The notes under the pieces are model-generated. The model saw nothing but the letters and a program-made list of their open reading frames with translations, was not told the DNA's origin and did no database searches. From the NCBI RefSeq assembly GCF_001695625.1, contig NZ_MBPN01000015.1, forward strand, positions 1 to 64,000: a DNA stretch of 64,000 bases, given 5' to 3'. This stretch comes from Pseudomonas defluvii. Its GTDB lineage: Bacteria > Pseudomonadota > Gammaproteobacteria > Pseudomonadales > Pseudomonadaceae. A program made the translations under genes and the position numbers. Position 1 is the stretch's first letter, and each line of letters starts with the position of its first letter. Below, in pieces: positions 30,124-39,200 of this stretch.

Positions 30124-30314
30124 AACGATGCAGGCGCCACGCGCCCGCAGCCTCCTTTCCCGCGCTTAACAAAAGATAACGTCTTGTTCGTTGTCAGCCC
30201 TTTCTAAACCCCGATAGGATGGTTCTCAGCTATTGCGGGGCTCTGGAACAGGGTTTTTGGCTGTGCCCGCAACTGGATTTGACCCAAATAACAATTAAAT
30301 CGGGGGAGAGATCT

Positions 30315-31385
30315 ATGGGTGAGCCCGTCATGGCGCGCACCGGGTATGGTGCAGGACAAGGGCGCAGGGGGCCGACCGTGTTGGTTGGCAGCAGCCTTCT
30401 GGCGTTGGCCCTGGGCATGTTTGCCAATACTATCGAGGCGGCGCAGGCGCAGGAGTCTGCAGCCTCGGCAACGGTCTACGCCATTGAGTCCGATAAGGCC
30501 GCTCGCAGTCTGTTGCTTGACGTCACCAAGGCCGGCGCCCGGCTGGTAGCGGTTGGTGACCGTGGCCACATCCTTTTCTCCGATGACCAGGGGCAGACCT
30601 GGACCCAGGCACGGGTGCCCACCCGGCAGATGCTCACTGCGGTTTACTTTGCCGATGCCCGCCATGGCTGGGCGGTAGGCCATGATGCGCAGATCCTCGC
30701 CAGCAGTGACGGCGGCGCGACCTGGAGCAAGCAATTCGAAGACCTCAAGCGTGAAGCGCCCTTGCTGGATGTGTGGTTCCAGGACGCGCAGCACGGTTTT
30801 GCTGTGGGGGCTTATGGGGCTCTGCTTGAAACCGTTGATGGCGGCGCAGCCTGGCAAGAGGTCAGCGACCGTCTGGATAACGAAGATCAACTGCACCTCA
30901 ATGGCATCGCGGCGGTGAAGGATGCAGGGCTGTTCATCGTTGGAGAGCAGGGCGTGATGTTCCGCTCAGCCGACGCTGGGCAAACCTGGAACCGGGTGGA
31001 AGGGCCCTACCAGGGCTCGTTGTTCGGTGTGGTCGGTACGGCGCAAGCACGCACGCTGCTGGCCTATGGCTTGCGCGGCAACCTGTTCCGCTCCACCGAC
31101 TTTGGCGACACCTGGCAAACCATTCCCCTGCATGCCGAACGCGGGCAGTTGGAGTTCGGCTTGTCCAGCGCGACGCTTCTGGACGATGGCAGCCTGGTGC
31201 TGGTCGGTAATGGCGGTAGCGTCCTGCGCAGCACCGACGATGGTGCAAGCTTCAGTGTCTATAACCGGGCCGATCGTATCGCGCTGGCGGCTGCCAGCGC
31301 AGTCACGGATGGCAAGCTGATTCTGGTAGGCCAGGGCGGCGTCCATGTTGCCACGTCATCTGGCGCTGAGAGGGTACAACCATGA
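30315..31385 (+). CDS. YCF48-family beta-propeller protein
   Basis: The 356-residue exported protein has an N-terminal hydrophobic signal (VLVGSSLLALALGMFANTIEA). It then has repeated blades of the YCF48/BNR type, such as GHILFSDDQGQTWTQ, AQILASSDGGATWSK, GVMFRSADAGQTWNR, GNLFRSTDFGDTWQT and GSVLRSTDDGASFSV. In photosynthetic organisms YCF48 assists photosystem II assembly. In Pseudomonas the fold is found beside RND-type exporters and has no proven role. The ATG at 30315 has GGGGGAGAG just before it; an ATG at 30330 is possible. It is coupled to the transporter by a 4-bp overlap. Confidence 0.85.
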   Translation: MGEPVMARTGYGAGQGRRGPTVLVGSSLLALALGMFANTIEAAQAQESAASATVYAIESDKAARSLLLDVTKAGARLVAVGDRGHILFSDDQGQTWTQARVPTRQMLTAVYFADARHGWAVGHDAQILASSDGGATWSKQFEDLKREAPLLDVWFQDAQHGFAVGAYGALLETVDGGAAWQEVSDRLDNEDQLHLNGIAAVKDAGLFIVGEQGVMFRSADAGQTWNRVEGPYQGSLFGVVGTAQARTLLAYGLRGNLFRSTDFGDTWQTIPLHAERGQLEFGLSSATLLDDGSLVLVGNGGSVLRSTDDGASFSVYNRADRIALAAASAVTDGKLILVGQGGVHVATSSGAERVQP

Positions 31386-33781
31386 CCAGTCGGGAATCGT
31401 TCGGCACCCACCAGCACCATCACGACAAGGCGTCGGTTCTTGAACGCCTGATTTTCAACAACCGGCCTGCTGTCATCTTCATCTGCCTGGTCGTCAGCCT
31501 GTTCCTGTTCTGGCAGGCCACCTTGATCCGCCCCTCGACCAGCTTCGAGAAAATGATCCCGCTTGAGCATCCGTTTATCGAGAAAATGCTTGAGCACCGT
31601 AACGACCTGGCCAACCTTGGCAATACGGTGCGTATCTCGGTGGAGGCAGTCGATGGCGATATCTTCGACAAGCACTACATGGAAACCCTGCGTCAGATCC
31701 ATGATGAGGTGTTCTACATTCCCGGTGTCGATCGTTCTGCGCTCAAGTCGTTGTGGAGCCCGAACGTTCGCTGGACCGAGGTGACCGAAGAAGGTTTTGC
31801 CGGTGGCGAGGTCATTCCGAAGACCTACGATGGTTCCGCCGACAGCCTGGATGAACTGCGCAGCAACGTGCTCAAGTCCGGGCAGATAGGCCGTCTGGTG
31901 GCCAACAACTTCAAGTCCAGCATTGTCGATGTACCGCTGCTGGAGTCCTACCCCGACCCGCAGGACCAGGGAAAGCAGATCAAGCTGGATTACCAGCAGT
32001 TCTCCCATCAGCTGGAAGAGAAGATCCGCGACAAGTTCCAGGCACAGAACCCCAATGTAAAAATCCACATCGTCGGTTTCGCCAAGAAGGTTGGCGACCT
32101 GATCGATGGCCTGATGATGGTCGCGATGTTCTTCGGCATCGCCCTGGCCATCACCTGGGTGCTGCTGTACTGGTTTACCTGGTGTATCCGTAGCACCATC
32201 GCCGTGCTGATCACCACCCTGGTGGCGGTGGTCTGGCAGTTGGGCTTGATGCACGCAGTGGGCTTTGGCCTGGATCCGTACTCGATGCTGGTGCCGTTTC
32301 TGATCTTCGCCATCGGCATTTCCCATGGGGTGCAGAAGATCAACGGTATCGCCTTGCAGTCCAGCGATGCCGACAATGCCCTGACCGCTGCACGGCGAAC
32401 CTTCCGCCAACTGTTCTTGCCGGGGATGATTGCCATCCTGGCCGACGCGGTGGGCTTCATCACCCTGCTGATCATCGATATCGGGGTGATCCGCGAGTTG
32501 GCCATTGGCGCCTCCATCGGTGTGGCGGTGATCGTCTTTACCAACCTGATCCTGCTGCCGGTGGCGATCTCCTATGTCGGCATCAGCAAGAAGGCTATCG
32601 AGCGCAGCAAGCGCGATGCCACGCGTGAGCACCCGTTCTGGCGGCTGCTGTCCGGCTTTGCCAGTGCCAAGGTTGCGCCTGTGTCAGTGGTGCTGGCGCT
32701 GTTCGCGTTCGGTGGTGGCCTCTGGTACAGCCAGAACCTGAAGATCGGTGATCTCGACCAGGGAGCGCCTGAACTACGTCCTGACTCGCGCTATAACCTG
32801 GACAACCGTTTCATCATCAGTAACTACTCGACCAGCTCGGATGTGCTGGTGATCATGGTCAAGACGCCATCCGAAGGCTGCTCGGTCTATTCGACCATGG
32901 CGCCGGTCGATGAGTTGATGTGGACCATGGAAAACACCCCGGGCGTGCAATCGGCGATTTCACTGGTAACGGTGTCCAAGCAGGTCATCAAGGGCATGAA
33001 CGAGGGCAACCTGAAATGGGAGACCTTGTCGCGTAACCCGGATGTGCTGAACAGTTCGATCTCCCGTGCCGATGGCTTGTACAACAGCGACTGTTCGCTG
33101 GCCCCGGTGCTGGTGTTCCTCAACGATCACAAGGCCGAGACCCTTGATCGCGTGATCAAGGCGGCCCAGACCTTCGCCGATGAACACAACAAGGACGGCC
33201 TGGAGTTCCTGCTGGCAGCGGGTAATGCCGGGATCGAGGCCGCGACCAACGACGTGATCAAGTCGGCCGAGCTGACCATCCTGATCCTAGTGTACATCTG
33301 TGTGGCCGTGATGTGCATGATCACCTTCCGCTCGTTTGCCGCGACCTTGTGCATCGTGCTGCCGCTGGTGCTGACTTCGGTGCTGGGTAATGCGCTGATG
33401 GCCTTCATGGGCATCGGTGTGAAGGTGGCGACCCTGCCTGTGGTGGCGCTGGGGGTGGGTATCGGTGTGGACTACGGCATTTACATCTACAGTCGCCTGG
33501 AGAGTTTCCTGCGCGCCGGGCTGCCGCTGCAGGAGGCCTACTATCAAACCCTCAAGTCCACCGGCAAGGCGGTGCTGTTCACCGGTTTGTGCCTGGCCAT
33601 TGGCGTTGCGACCTGGATCTTCTCGGCAATCAAGTTCCAGGCTGACATGGGCTTGATGCTGACCTTCATGTTGCTCTGGAACATGTTCGGCGCATTGTGG
33701 TTGTTGCCGGCACTGGCACGTTTCCTGATCAAGCCGGAGAAACTGGTGGGCAAGGAGGGTGGGTCGATTTTCGCCCATTGA
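31382..33781 (+). CDS. MMPL/RND-family exporter
   Basis: The 799-residue protein has about twelve transmembrane helices in two halves. Each half has one helix, a large periplasmic loop, then a five-helix block (first loop about residues 50-240, second about 445-620). The second half contains VVALGVGIGVDYGIYIYSRL and the first FLIFAIGISHGVQKI, as in MMPL/sterol-sensing-like RND proteins. These proteins usually move lipids or hydrophobic compounds and need no TolC partner of the AcrB kind. The cargo is unknown. The DUF1302/DUF1329 outer-membrane-type genes that often accompany YCF48-MMPL pairs are not here. Confidence 0.9.
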   Translation: MTSRESFGTHQHHHDKASVLERLIFNNRPAVIFICLVVSLFLFWQATLIRPSTSFEKMIPLEHPFIEKMLEHRNDLANLGNTVRISVEAVDGDIFDKHYMETLRQIHDEVFYIPGVDRSALKSLWSPNVRWTEVTEEGFAGGEVIPKTYDGSADSLDELRSNVLKSGQIGRLVANNFKSSIVDVPLLESYPDPQDQGKQIKLDYQQFSHQLEEKIRDKFQAQNPNVKIHIVGFAKKVGDLIDGLMMVAMFFGIALAITWVLLYWFTWCIRSTIAVLITTLVAVVWQLGLMHAVGFGLDPYSMLVPFLIFAIGISHGVQKINGIALQSSDADNALTAARRTFRQLFLPGMIAILADAVGFITLLIIDIGVIRELAIGASIGVAVIVFTNLILLPVAISYVGISKKAIERSKRDATREHPFWRLLSGFASAKVAPVSVVLALFAFGGGLWYSQNLKIGDLDQGAPELRPDSRYNLDNRFIISNYSTSSDVLVIMVKTPSEGCSVYSTMAPVDELMWTMENTPGVQSAISLVTVSKQVIKGMNEGNLKWETLSRNPDVLNSSISRADGLYNSDCSLAPVLVFLNDHKAETLDRVIKAAQTFADEHNKDGLEFLLAAGNAGIEAATNDVIKSAELTILILVYICVAVMCMITFRSFAATLCIVLPLVLTSVLGNALMAFMGIGVKVATLPVVALGVGIGVDYGIYIYSRLESFLRAGLPLQEAYYQTLKSTGKAVLFTGLCLAIGVATWIFSAIKFQADMGLMLTFMLLWNMFGALWLLPALARFLIKPEKLVGKEGGSIFAH

Positions 33782-33800
33782 TCGCCTCGGTTGAGCGCAA

Positions 33801-33840
33801 CGCCGGCCCCTACGGGGGCTGGGGTGCCGGCGATGTTGTT
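33801..33840 (+). terminator. Stem-loop after the MMPL gene
   Basis: CGCCGGC and GCCGGCG arms (33801-33807, 33826-33832) enclose a G/C-rich inner hairpin. They are followed by a mixed GTTGTTT stretch. It is probably a terminator, though the T-run is imperfect. Confidence 0.5.
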
Positions 33841-33849
33841 TGCATTGGA

Positions 33850-33879
33850 GTATCATTGTGCTTTTCCGCACGATGATAC
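33850..33879 (+). promoter_or_regulatory. 12-bp inverted repeat just before the DUF5629 start
   Basis: GTATCATTGTGC and GCACGATGATAC (one mismatch) flank TTTTCC and end 7 bp before the ATG at 33887. The position fits either an operator or an mRNA hairpin that hides the ribosome site; no Shine-Dalgarno sequence is otherwise visible here. Confidence 0.45.
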
Positions 33880-33886
33880 CTCTCTC

Positions 33887-34177
33887 ATGACGACCCTTTC
33901 CCACGCCCTGCAAGCCAGCGACATGCTGTTGATCGACGGCCTGCATGCCTTTGATTTCACCTTCGATGAGACCGGTCTGCAGGTTGAATGCATGGATGGC
34001 CGTGCACTCAAACGCTGGCAGTTCAGCATTGAGCAGATCAATGCAGCCCGCGCGGACAGCGGCGACTGGTTGATCGCGGCCGACGGTGTCGAGCACCGTC
34101 TGGTGTGCATGAGTGCCTTGCGCGCCTCGGAAGAGGATGACGATGAAACGTCTGCTGACGTGTCTATTGATCAATAG
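33887..34177 (+). CDS. DUF5629 family small protein
   Basis: The 96-residue soluble acidic protein begins MTTLSHALQASDMLLID. It matches my memory of the Pseudomonas-restricted DUF5629 family, which has no known function. I take the ATG at 33887; the frame is open 32 codons upstream through the stem-loops. The last 35 bp overlap the lactonase gene in another frame, so the two are probably translated from one message. Confidence 0.8.
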   Translation: MTTLSHALQASDMLLIDGLHAFDFTFDETGLQVECMDGRALKRWQFSIEQINAARADSGDWLIAADGVEHRLVCMSALRASEEDDDETSADVSIDQ

Positions 34178-35282
34178 TGCTGTTGCCATGACGGCTACGG
34201 CGCAAGGCCACGAACTGCTGGTCGGCAGCTACACCCAGGGCAGCAGCGAGGGGATCTATCGCTACCGCTTTGACAGCCAGAGCGGGCAGATCGAGCCAGA
34301 GCCGCTGCAGGTGGTGCAGAGTGTCAACCCGTCCTGGCTGGTCGTGTCCAGTGACCGTCGCCTGTTGTTTGCGGTCAACGAGAACGGCGCCGGGCATGGC
34401 CAGGTCAGCAGCTTTGCGCTTGCCCCCGGCAGCGGTGCGATAAGCCCGCTGAGCCGGCTCGACAGCCTGGGTGACGAGCCGACCCACGCCAGCCTCAGTA
34501 ATGACGGCCGCTACCTGTTCGTTGCCAACTATGCGGTGCAGCCAACCCCGGGCGGGAGCCTGTCGGTGCTGCCCGTGGCGGCAGACGGGCGCTTGTTGCC
34601 GGTGGTGCAGCAAGAACGCCATCCGCCCAGCTACGTCAACCCGGAGCGCCAGTCCGGCTCCCATGTGCATGCGGCGGTGTCGTCGCCGGATGGGCGCTAC
34701 CTGTATGCCTGCGATCTGGGCGCCGACAAGGTGTTCATCTATCGCTACGACAGCGCCAACCCCGAGCGCCCCTTGAGCCCGGCCCGCCCTGCGGCGGTCA
34801 ACCTGCCGCCGGGCAGTGGGCCACGCCATCTGGTGTTCGCAGCCACTGGCAAACAGGCTTACCTGACCCTGGAGATGAGTGCTGAAGTGGTGGTGTTCGA
34901 TGTACAGGATGGCGTACTCATCGAGCGTCAACGGCTGCCCTTGAGCGACTCTCAGGCGCCGACCAGCAAAGCGGCGGGGGCCTTGCACCTCTCGCCGGAC
35001 GGGCGCTTCCTGTACGTGAGTAATCGCGGTACCGCCAACCAGCTGTTGGTGTTCGCAATCGACTCGGCCCTGGGGACGCTGACGCCGCTGCAACGGCGCT
35101 CGGTGGAAGGTGATCATCCTCGCGAGTTCAGCCTCGACCCGAGCGGTGGCTATGTGCTGGTTGCCAACCAGAAGAGCAACCAGATCGTGGTCATCCAGCG
35201 CGACCGACACACCGGCCTGCTGGGCAAGACTGTGCAGAAGCTTGCCCAGGATGCGCCTTCGGACCTGAAGTTCGTCAATTGA
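34143..35282 (+). CDS. Secreted lactonase family beta-propeller protein
   Basis: The 379-residue protein has a signal peptide (MKRLLTCLLINSAVAMTATA) and the seven-bladed propeller of the 6-phosphogluconolactonase/YbhE family. Typical segments are LLVGSYTQGSSEGIY, VNPSWLVVSSDRRLLFAVNE, EPTHASLSNDGRYLFVANY, GSHVHAAVSSPDGRYLYACDLGADKV, GPRHLVFAATGKQAYL and KSNQIVVIQRD. The presence of a signal peptide argues against a cytoplasmic pentose-phosphate role, so the substrate is unclear. The start lies inside the DUF5629 gene (35-bp overlap). Confidence 0.88.
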   Translation: MKRLLTCLLINSAVAMTATAQGHELLVGSYTQGSSEGIYRYRFDSQSGQIEPEPLQVVQSVNPSWLVVSSDRRLLFAVNENGAGHGQVSSFALAPGSGAISPLSRLDSLGDEPTHASLSNDGRYLFVANYAVQPTPGGSLSVLPVAADGRLLPVVQQERHPPSYVNPERQSGSHVHAAVSSPDGRYLYACDLGADKVFIYRYDSANPERPLSPARPAAVNLPPGSGPRHLVFAATGKQAYLTLEMSAEVVVFDVQDGVLIERQRLPLSDSQAPTSKAAGALHLSPDGRFLYVSNRGTANQLLVFAIDSALGTLTPLQRRSVEGDHPREFSLDPSGGYVLVANQKSNQIVVIQRDRHTGLLGKTVQKLAQDAPSDLKFVN

Positions 35283-35310
35283 CCATCGCGGGCAAGCCCG
35301 CTCCCACAGG

Positions 35311-35362
35311 TGAACTGCCCCCAAGAAGTTGGACACAAATCCAACCCTTGGTGGGCAGTCCA
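35311..35362. mobile_element. 52-bp palindromic MITE-like element, copy 1, IS3-like ends
   Basis: The element runs from TGAACTGCCCCCAAGAAGTT to ..GGTGGGCAGTCCA, so the two ends are imperfect inverted repeats of each other (TGAACTGCCC vs TGGACTGCCC in complement). They begin TG and end CA, as in IS3-family termini. It has no coding capacity and sits between two REP sequences. Confidence 0.55.
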
Positions 35363-35453
35363 AGTTGTAGGAGCAGGTCTTGCCTGCGATGCGGGCGCCG
35401 CGCACCTGCTGATACACCACGGCCCCCATCGCGGGCAAGCCCGCTCCCACAGG

Positions 35454-35505
35454 TGAACTGCCCCCAAGAAGTTGGACACAAATCCAACCCTTGGTGGGCA
35501 GTCCA
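35454..35505. mobile_element. 52-bp palindromic MITE-like element, copy 2
   Basis: Identical over 52 bp to the copy at 35311-35362 and in the same REP-flanked setting. The pair probably arose by duplication of the whole 143-bp block rather than by two insertions. Confidence 0.55.
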
Positions 35506-35607
35506 AAGTTGTAGGAGCAGGTCTTGCCTGCGATGCAGACGCCGCTAACCCACTGACACCCCACCGGCGCCATCGCAGGCCAGCCTGCAACAACAGGGCG
35601 GGTGGTT

Positions 35608-36201
35608 TCAGCGGGCCATGATTGCCTTGAATAGCGCCGAGTCCAGCCAACCCTGCAGCCAAGCTCGCAGCCTGGGGTAGGGGGCTTGGGCAAACCAGTC
35701 TGGTTCAACCCCGGCGAACTGGCGAATGAACGGCATCAGGGCCACATCCGCCAGGCTTGGGTGCGAGGTGAGGAGGTAGTCGTGCTGCGCCAGGTGTGCC
35801 TCCAGGTCATCAAGGATTTCACAGGCCAGCTGTCGGTATTCCTCACGCGAATGCGCCGGGTAGCGCTCGGCATACTTGTAGTGGTTGAGCCTGACTTTAA
35901 ACAGGCTGTCGTTACGCGCTATCAGTGCGTTGGCCTGTTGCGCAGCCTGTGAGTCGGTACTCAGCAGCCAGTCTTGCGGGTCATGCCGGGCCAAGGCCCA
36001 GCGCATGATGTCCAGGCTTTCTTCCAGCACCTTGCCCTCGACACTCAACACCGGCACCGTACCTTTGGGCGACAAGGCGAGCATGTCGGCCGGTTTTTCC
36101 TTGAGGCTGACCTCGCGGATCTCCACCGGGCATTGGCTGTAGCGCAAGGCCATGCGTGCACGCATGGCGTAAGGGCAGCGCCGAAACGAATAGAGGATCA
36201 T
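35608..36201 (-). CDS. Glutathione S-transferase family protein
   Basis: The 197-residue protein has an N-terminal thioredoxin-like domain (about residues 1-75). RCPYAMRARMAL is at the active-site position and LSPKGTVPVL includes the cis-proline of the glutathione site. An all-helical C-terminal domain follows. The cysteine at position 9 suggests a Cys-type (omega/glutaredoxin-like) rather than Tyr/Ser-type enzyme. The start overlaps the sbcC stop by 4 bp, so it is the last gene of the sbcD-sbcC operon, an arrangement without an obvious functional reason. Confidence 0.87.
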   Translation of the reverse strand: MILYSFRRCPYAMRARMALRYSQCPVEIREVSLKEKPADMLALSPKGTVPVLSVEGKVLEESLDIMRWALARHDPQDWLLSTDSQAAQQANALIARNDSLFKVRLNHYKYAERYPAHSREEYRQLACEILDDLEAHLAQHDYLLTSHPSLADVALMPFIRQFAGVEPDWFAQAPYPRLRAWLQGWLDSALFKAIMAR

Positions 36202-39200
36202 CCACTGACCTCCAGGGTACTCAGGCCATTGCCTTGGCGACGAACCTGGATCTGTACCGGAATCCGCTCGTGCATTTCCTGCACATGAGAAATCACCGCG
36301 ACCTTGCGCCCTTGAGCCTGCAAACCGTCCAGTGCATCCATGGCCAGTTGCAGCGATTCGGGGTCGAGGCTGCCGAAGCCTTCGTCGATGAACAGCGACT
36401 CGATCTTCAACGTGCTCGAGGCCATCGACGCCAGCCCCAGGGCCAGCGCCAGCGAGACCAGGAAGGTTTCGCCCCCGGACAAGGAGTGCACCGAGCGCAG
36501 TTCATCCCCCATCTCGGTATCCTGCACCAGCAGGCCCAACAGGCTGCCGCCGCGCTTGAGCCGGTAGCGGCGGGCCAATTGACGCAGTTGTGCGTTGGCA
36601 TGGTGCACCAGCAGGTCGAGGTTGTAGCCCTGGGCGATCTTGCGGAAGGTATCGCCAGTGGCAGAACCGATCAGGGCGTTCAGGCGCGCCCAGCGTTGCC
36701 ACTCGGTATAGGCCTGGGCAATCTGTTCTGCCAGCGCTTGGTTGGCCTGTTGGCGGCGCTGGTCGTCGGCTTGCTCGGCGCGCAGTTCGGCACACTGTTG
36801 CTCGCGGGTGTGCAGCTGTTGCTGCAACGCGGCCATGGCTTGTTCCAGCTGATCGGCTGGCAGTTCCCCGTTGGCTTGGGCCTGATGTTGCTGAAGGCGC
36901 TGTTCGCGCTCTTGCACCAGGACCTGAGTGTGCTCGATGGTTTTTCTGGCGTTTTGCAGGCGCTGACGCAACTGGCTGATCTGTTCGTCATCGAACGCCA
37001 GCAATTGTGTCAGGCCGGCATCGTCCAATTCAGGATGGGCGTGTCGCCATTGGCCGATGACGGCCTCCAGTTGACGGCATTCCTCTTCCAGGGCATCTCG
37101 CTGTTGCGCTTTGGCCTTGAGCTCGGCTGTCAGCTCGATCGAGCGGGCGCGGCTATCCTGCAGTTGCTGCTGGGTGGTCGCTTCGACGCTGCGCGCCTGT
37201 TCAACGGCCTGCTCCAGTTGCTGTTGCCAGTGCTGGGCGTTTTCGTGCTCGCCAAGCAGGCCGTCTAGCGTTGCTTTTGCCTGCTGCTGTTGGGTTTGCC
37301 GGGCAACGACCTGCTGCTGCAGCTCCTCCAGCTTCTGTACCCGTGCCTGTTGTTGCAGGCTGGCCTTTTCCAGTTGCTGCTGGCGGTCGTTGTAGTCCTG
37401 TTGCTCGTCTTTTTGCCGGTCTACCAGTTCCAGGCGCTGCGCCAGTTGCTGGTCGAGTTGCAGGAAGGCGGCTGACGGTTCCTGACGCAGTGCTTGCAGG
37501 ATGTCGGCGGGCAGCAGGCCGGCGAAGCTTGCCAGTGCCTGTTCCAGGCGTTCCTCGTCGTCACTCAGCGCCTGCTGTTGCTGGCTCACGTGCAGCGTTG
37601 CCTGCTGGCGGGCCTCGACGGCCACCTGCAGTTGTTGCTGCAGGCGGGCGGCGTCCTGCTGAAGCGTGAGCAGTGTGTGCTGGCGTTGCTCGTCCCGGTT
37701 GATGTCATCGTTCAGGCGGCGCAGTTGAAGCTCCAGCCAGGCCGAGCAGGCGTTGCTGTCCTGATGGGCCAACTGGGCGTAGAGCGGGTGAGCATCGAGG
37801 CTGGGGGCCAACGCCTGCTGTTGAGTGACAAGGTGCTCGTGCTGGTGCAGGTATTCCTTGATCTGGCTATTGACGCCGGCCAGTTTCGCTCGCAGTTCAT
37901 CCAGTTTTTCTTTCAGCCCGTCGACCAGGCGCTGGGCGTTGGCTTCTTCATCCTGGTCATGTCGGCCAAGGCTTTGCAACAGCGCTTCGGGCTGGTGGTA
38001 CGGGTGTTCCTGGCTGCCGCAGACGGGGCAGGGCTGGTCGTCCTGTAGCTGCGCTCGGAGCTCTTCGACGCTGGCACTGCGGGCCAGACGCTGACGCTCA
38101 AGCAGCTGTCGTGTGAGGTTCAGTGCCTGCTCGGCGGCAATCAGCTCTTGTTTGCCTTGCAGCCCCTCGCTGATCAACTGTTCGCGTTGCTGCTGCGCGG
38201 CCTGCTGGCGTTCACGCAAGGCGTGGATTTGTTTGTCCAGATCCTGCTGGCTGTTCCAGAGCCGGGTCAGTTCTTCGACCGCACGCTGTTGCTTGCGGTT
38301 GTCTTGCAGCAGCGTTCCCAGCAGGCTGATCTGCTCTACCAGGGCCTCGGGTTCAGCGCCGGCTTCGTGGTAGATCTGCGCCAGGTGAGTGCGCTGTTCT
38401 TCCAGTTGGCGGGCCGCATCCGTGGCGCGTTGCTGCAGGGCGGGCAGTTCCTCGCGACCTTTGTTGAGCCGGTTGCCAATGAGCATCAGTTGCTGCAGTT
38501 GGCCCCGGTAGGCGCTCCAGGCGTCGCCCAGGCCGGACAGGTGCGCGCTGTGTGCGAGTTGCTCGTCGAGTTGCTGCAGACGCTCGCTATTACGCTGCTG
38601 TTGTTCGATCAGGGTGTGTAGCTGCTGCTGGCCCTCGCGGGAGGCCTGCTCGGCCTGTTGGTGCAGGGCAAGGCTGTCGGCCAGTTCCTGTTCCAGGCGC
38701 GCTAGGGTGTCTTGCTCGGCGAAGGCCTGGCGTAGCAACGGTGCGTTTTGCGCCTGCTGAGCCAGTGCCTGGTTCAGTGCCTCGCGTGCGTGGTGCAGGT
38801 GTTGTTCCAGTTGTTGCTGGGCGGTCTGCAACTCAACCTGTTGCTGGCGCTGTTGTTCAATGGCAACGGTCAGTGGCGAGCGCTGGCCGGTCAGCTCCAG
38901 TTGTCGGGCAAACTGATGGCGCTGCGGCGCCAACTGCTCCAGCCGCTCCAGGTTCAGGCGTTCTGTGGCCAGTTGCTCCCAGTGCTGCTGGGCACTGTGG
39001 GCGTCCTCGGCGGCGGCACGTTGTTGCGCCTGTAGGTTGCCTAGCTCTGTCAGCCAACTGCGCTGCTGCTCGAACTGGCGCAGTTGCGCCTGTTCGGTCT
39101 TGAGTTGGCGTTGTGCCTGTTCAACACGCTGGTCGAGTTCAGCGCGTGCCTCCGGGCTGAGCGGGGTGATACCACTGGCCTGTTGTTGCAAGGCCTTGTG

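Larger units (their letters stand above)
35283..35600. repeat. REP cluster with a 143-bp direct repeat
   Basis: Inverted REP copies TCGCGGGCAAGCCCGCTCCC occur at 35286 and 35429. Opposite-orientation copies TGTAGGAGCAGGTCTTGCC occur near 35367 and 35511, and a third REP-like half CATCGCAGGCCAGCCTGC lies near 35571. The block from 35283 is repeated at 35426 (143-bp shift) with very few differences. No gene is supported in this 325-bp interval. Confidence 0.9.

Noticed and set aside
35150..35662. ORFs through the REP cluster with repeated segments such as GFVSNFLGAVHLWERACP
   Set aside because: They are translations of the REP and 52-bp repeats, without ribosome sites.
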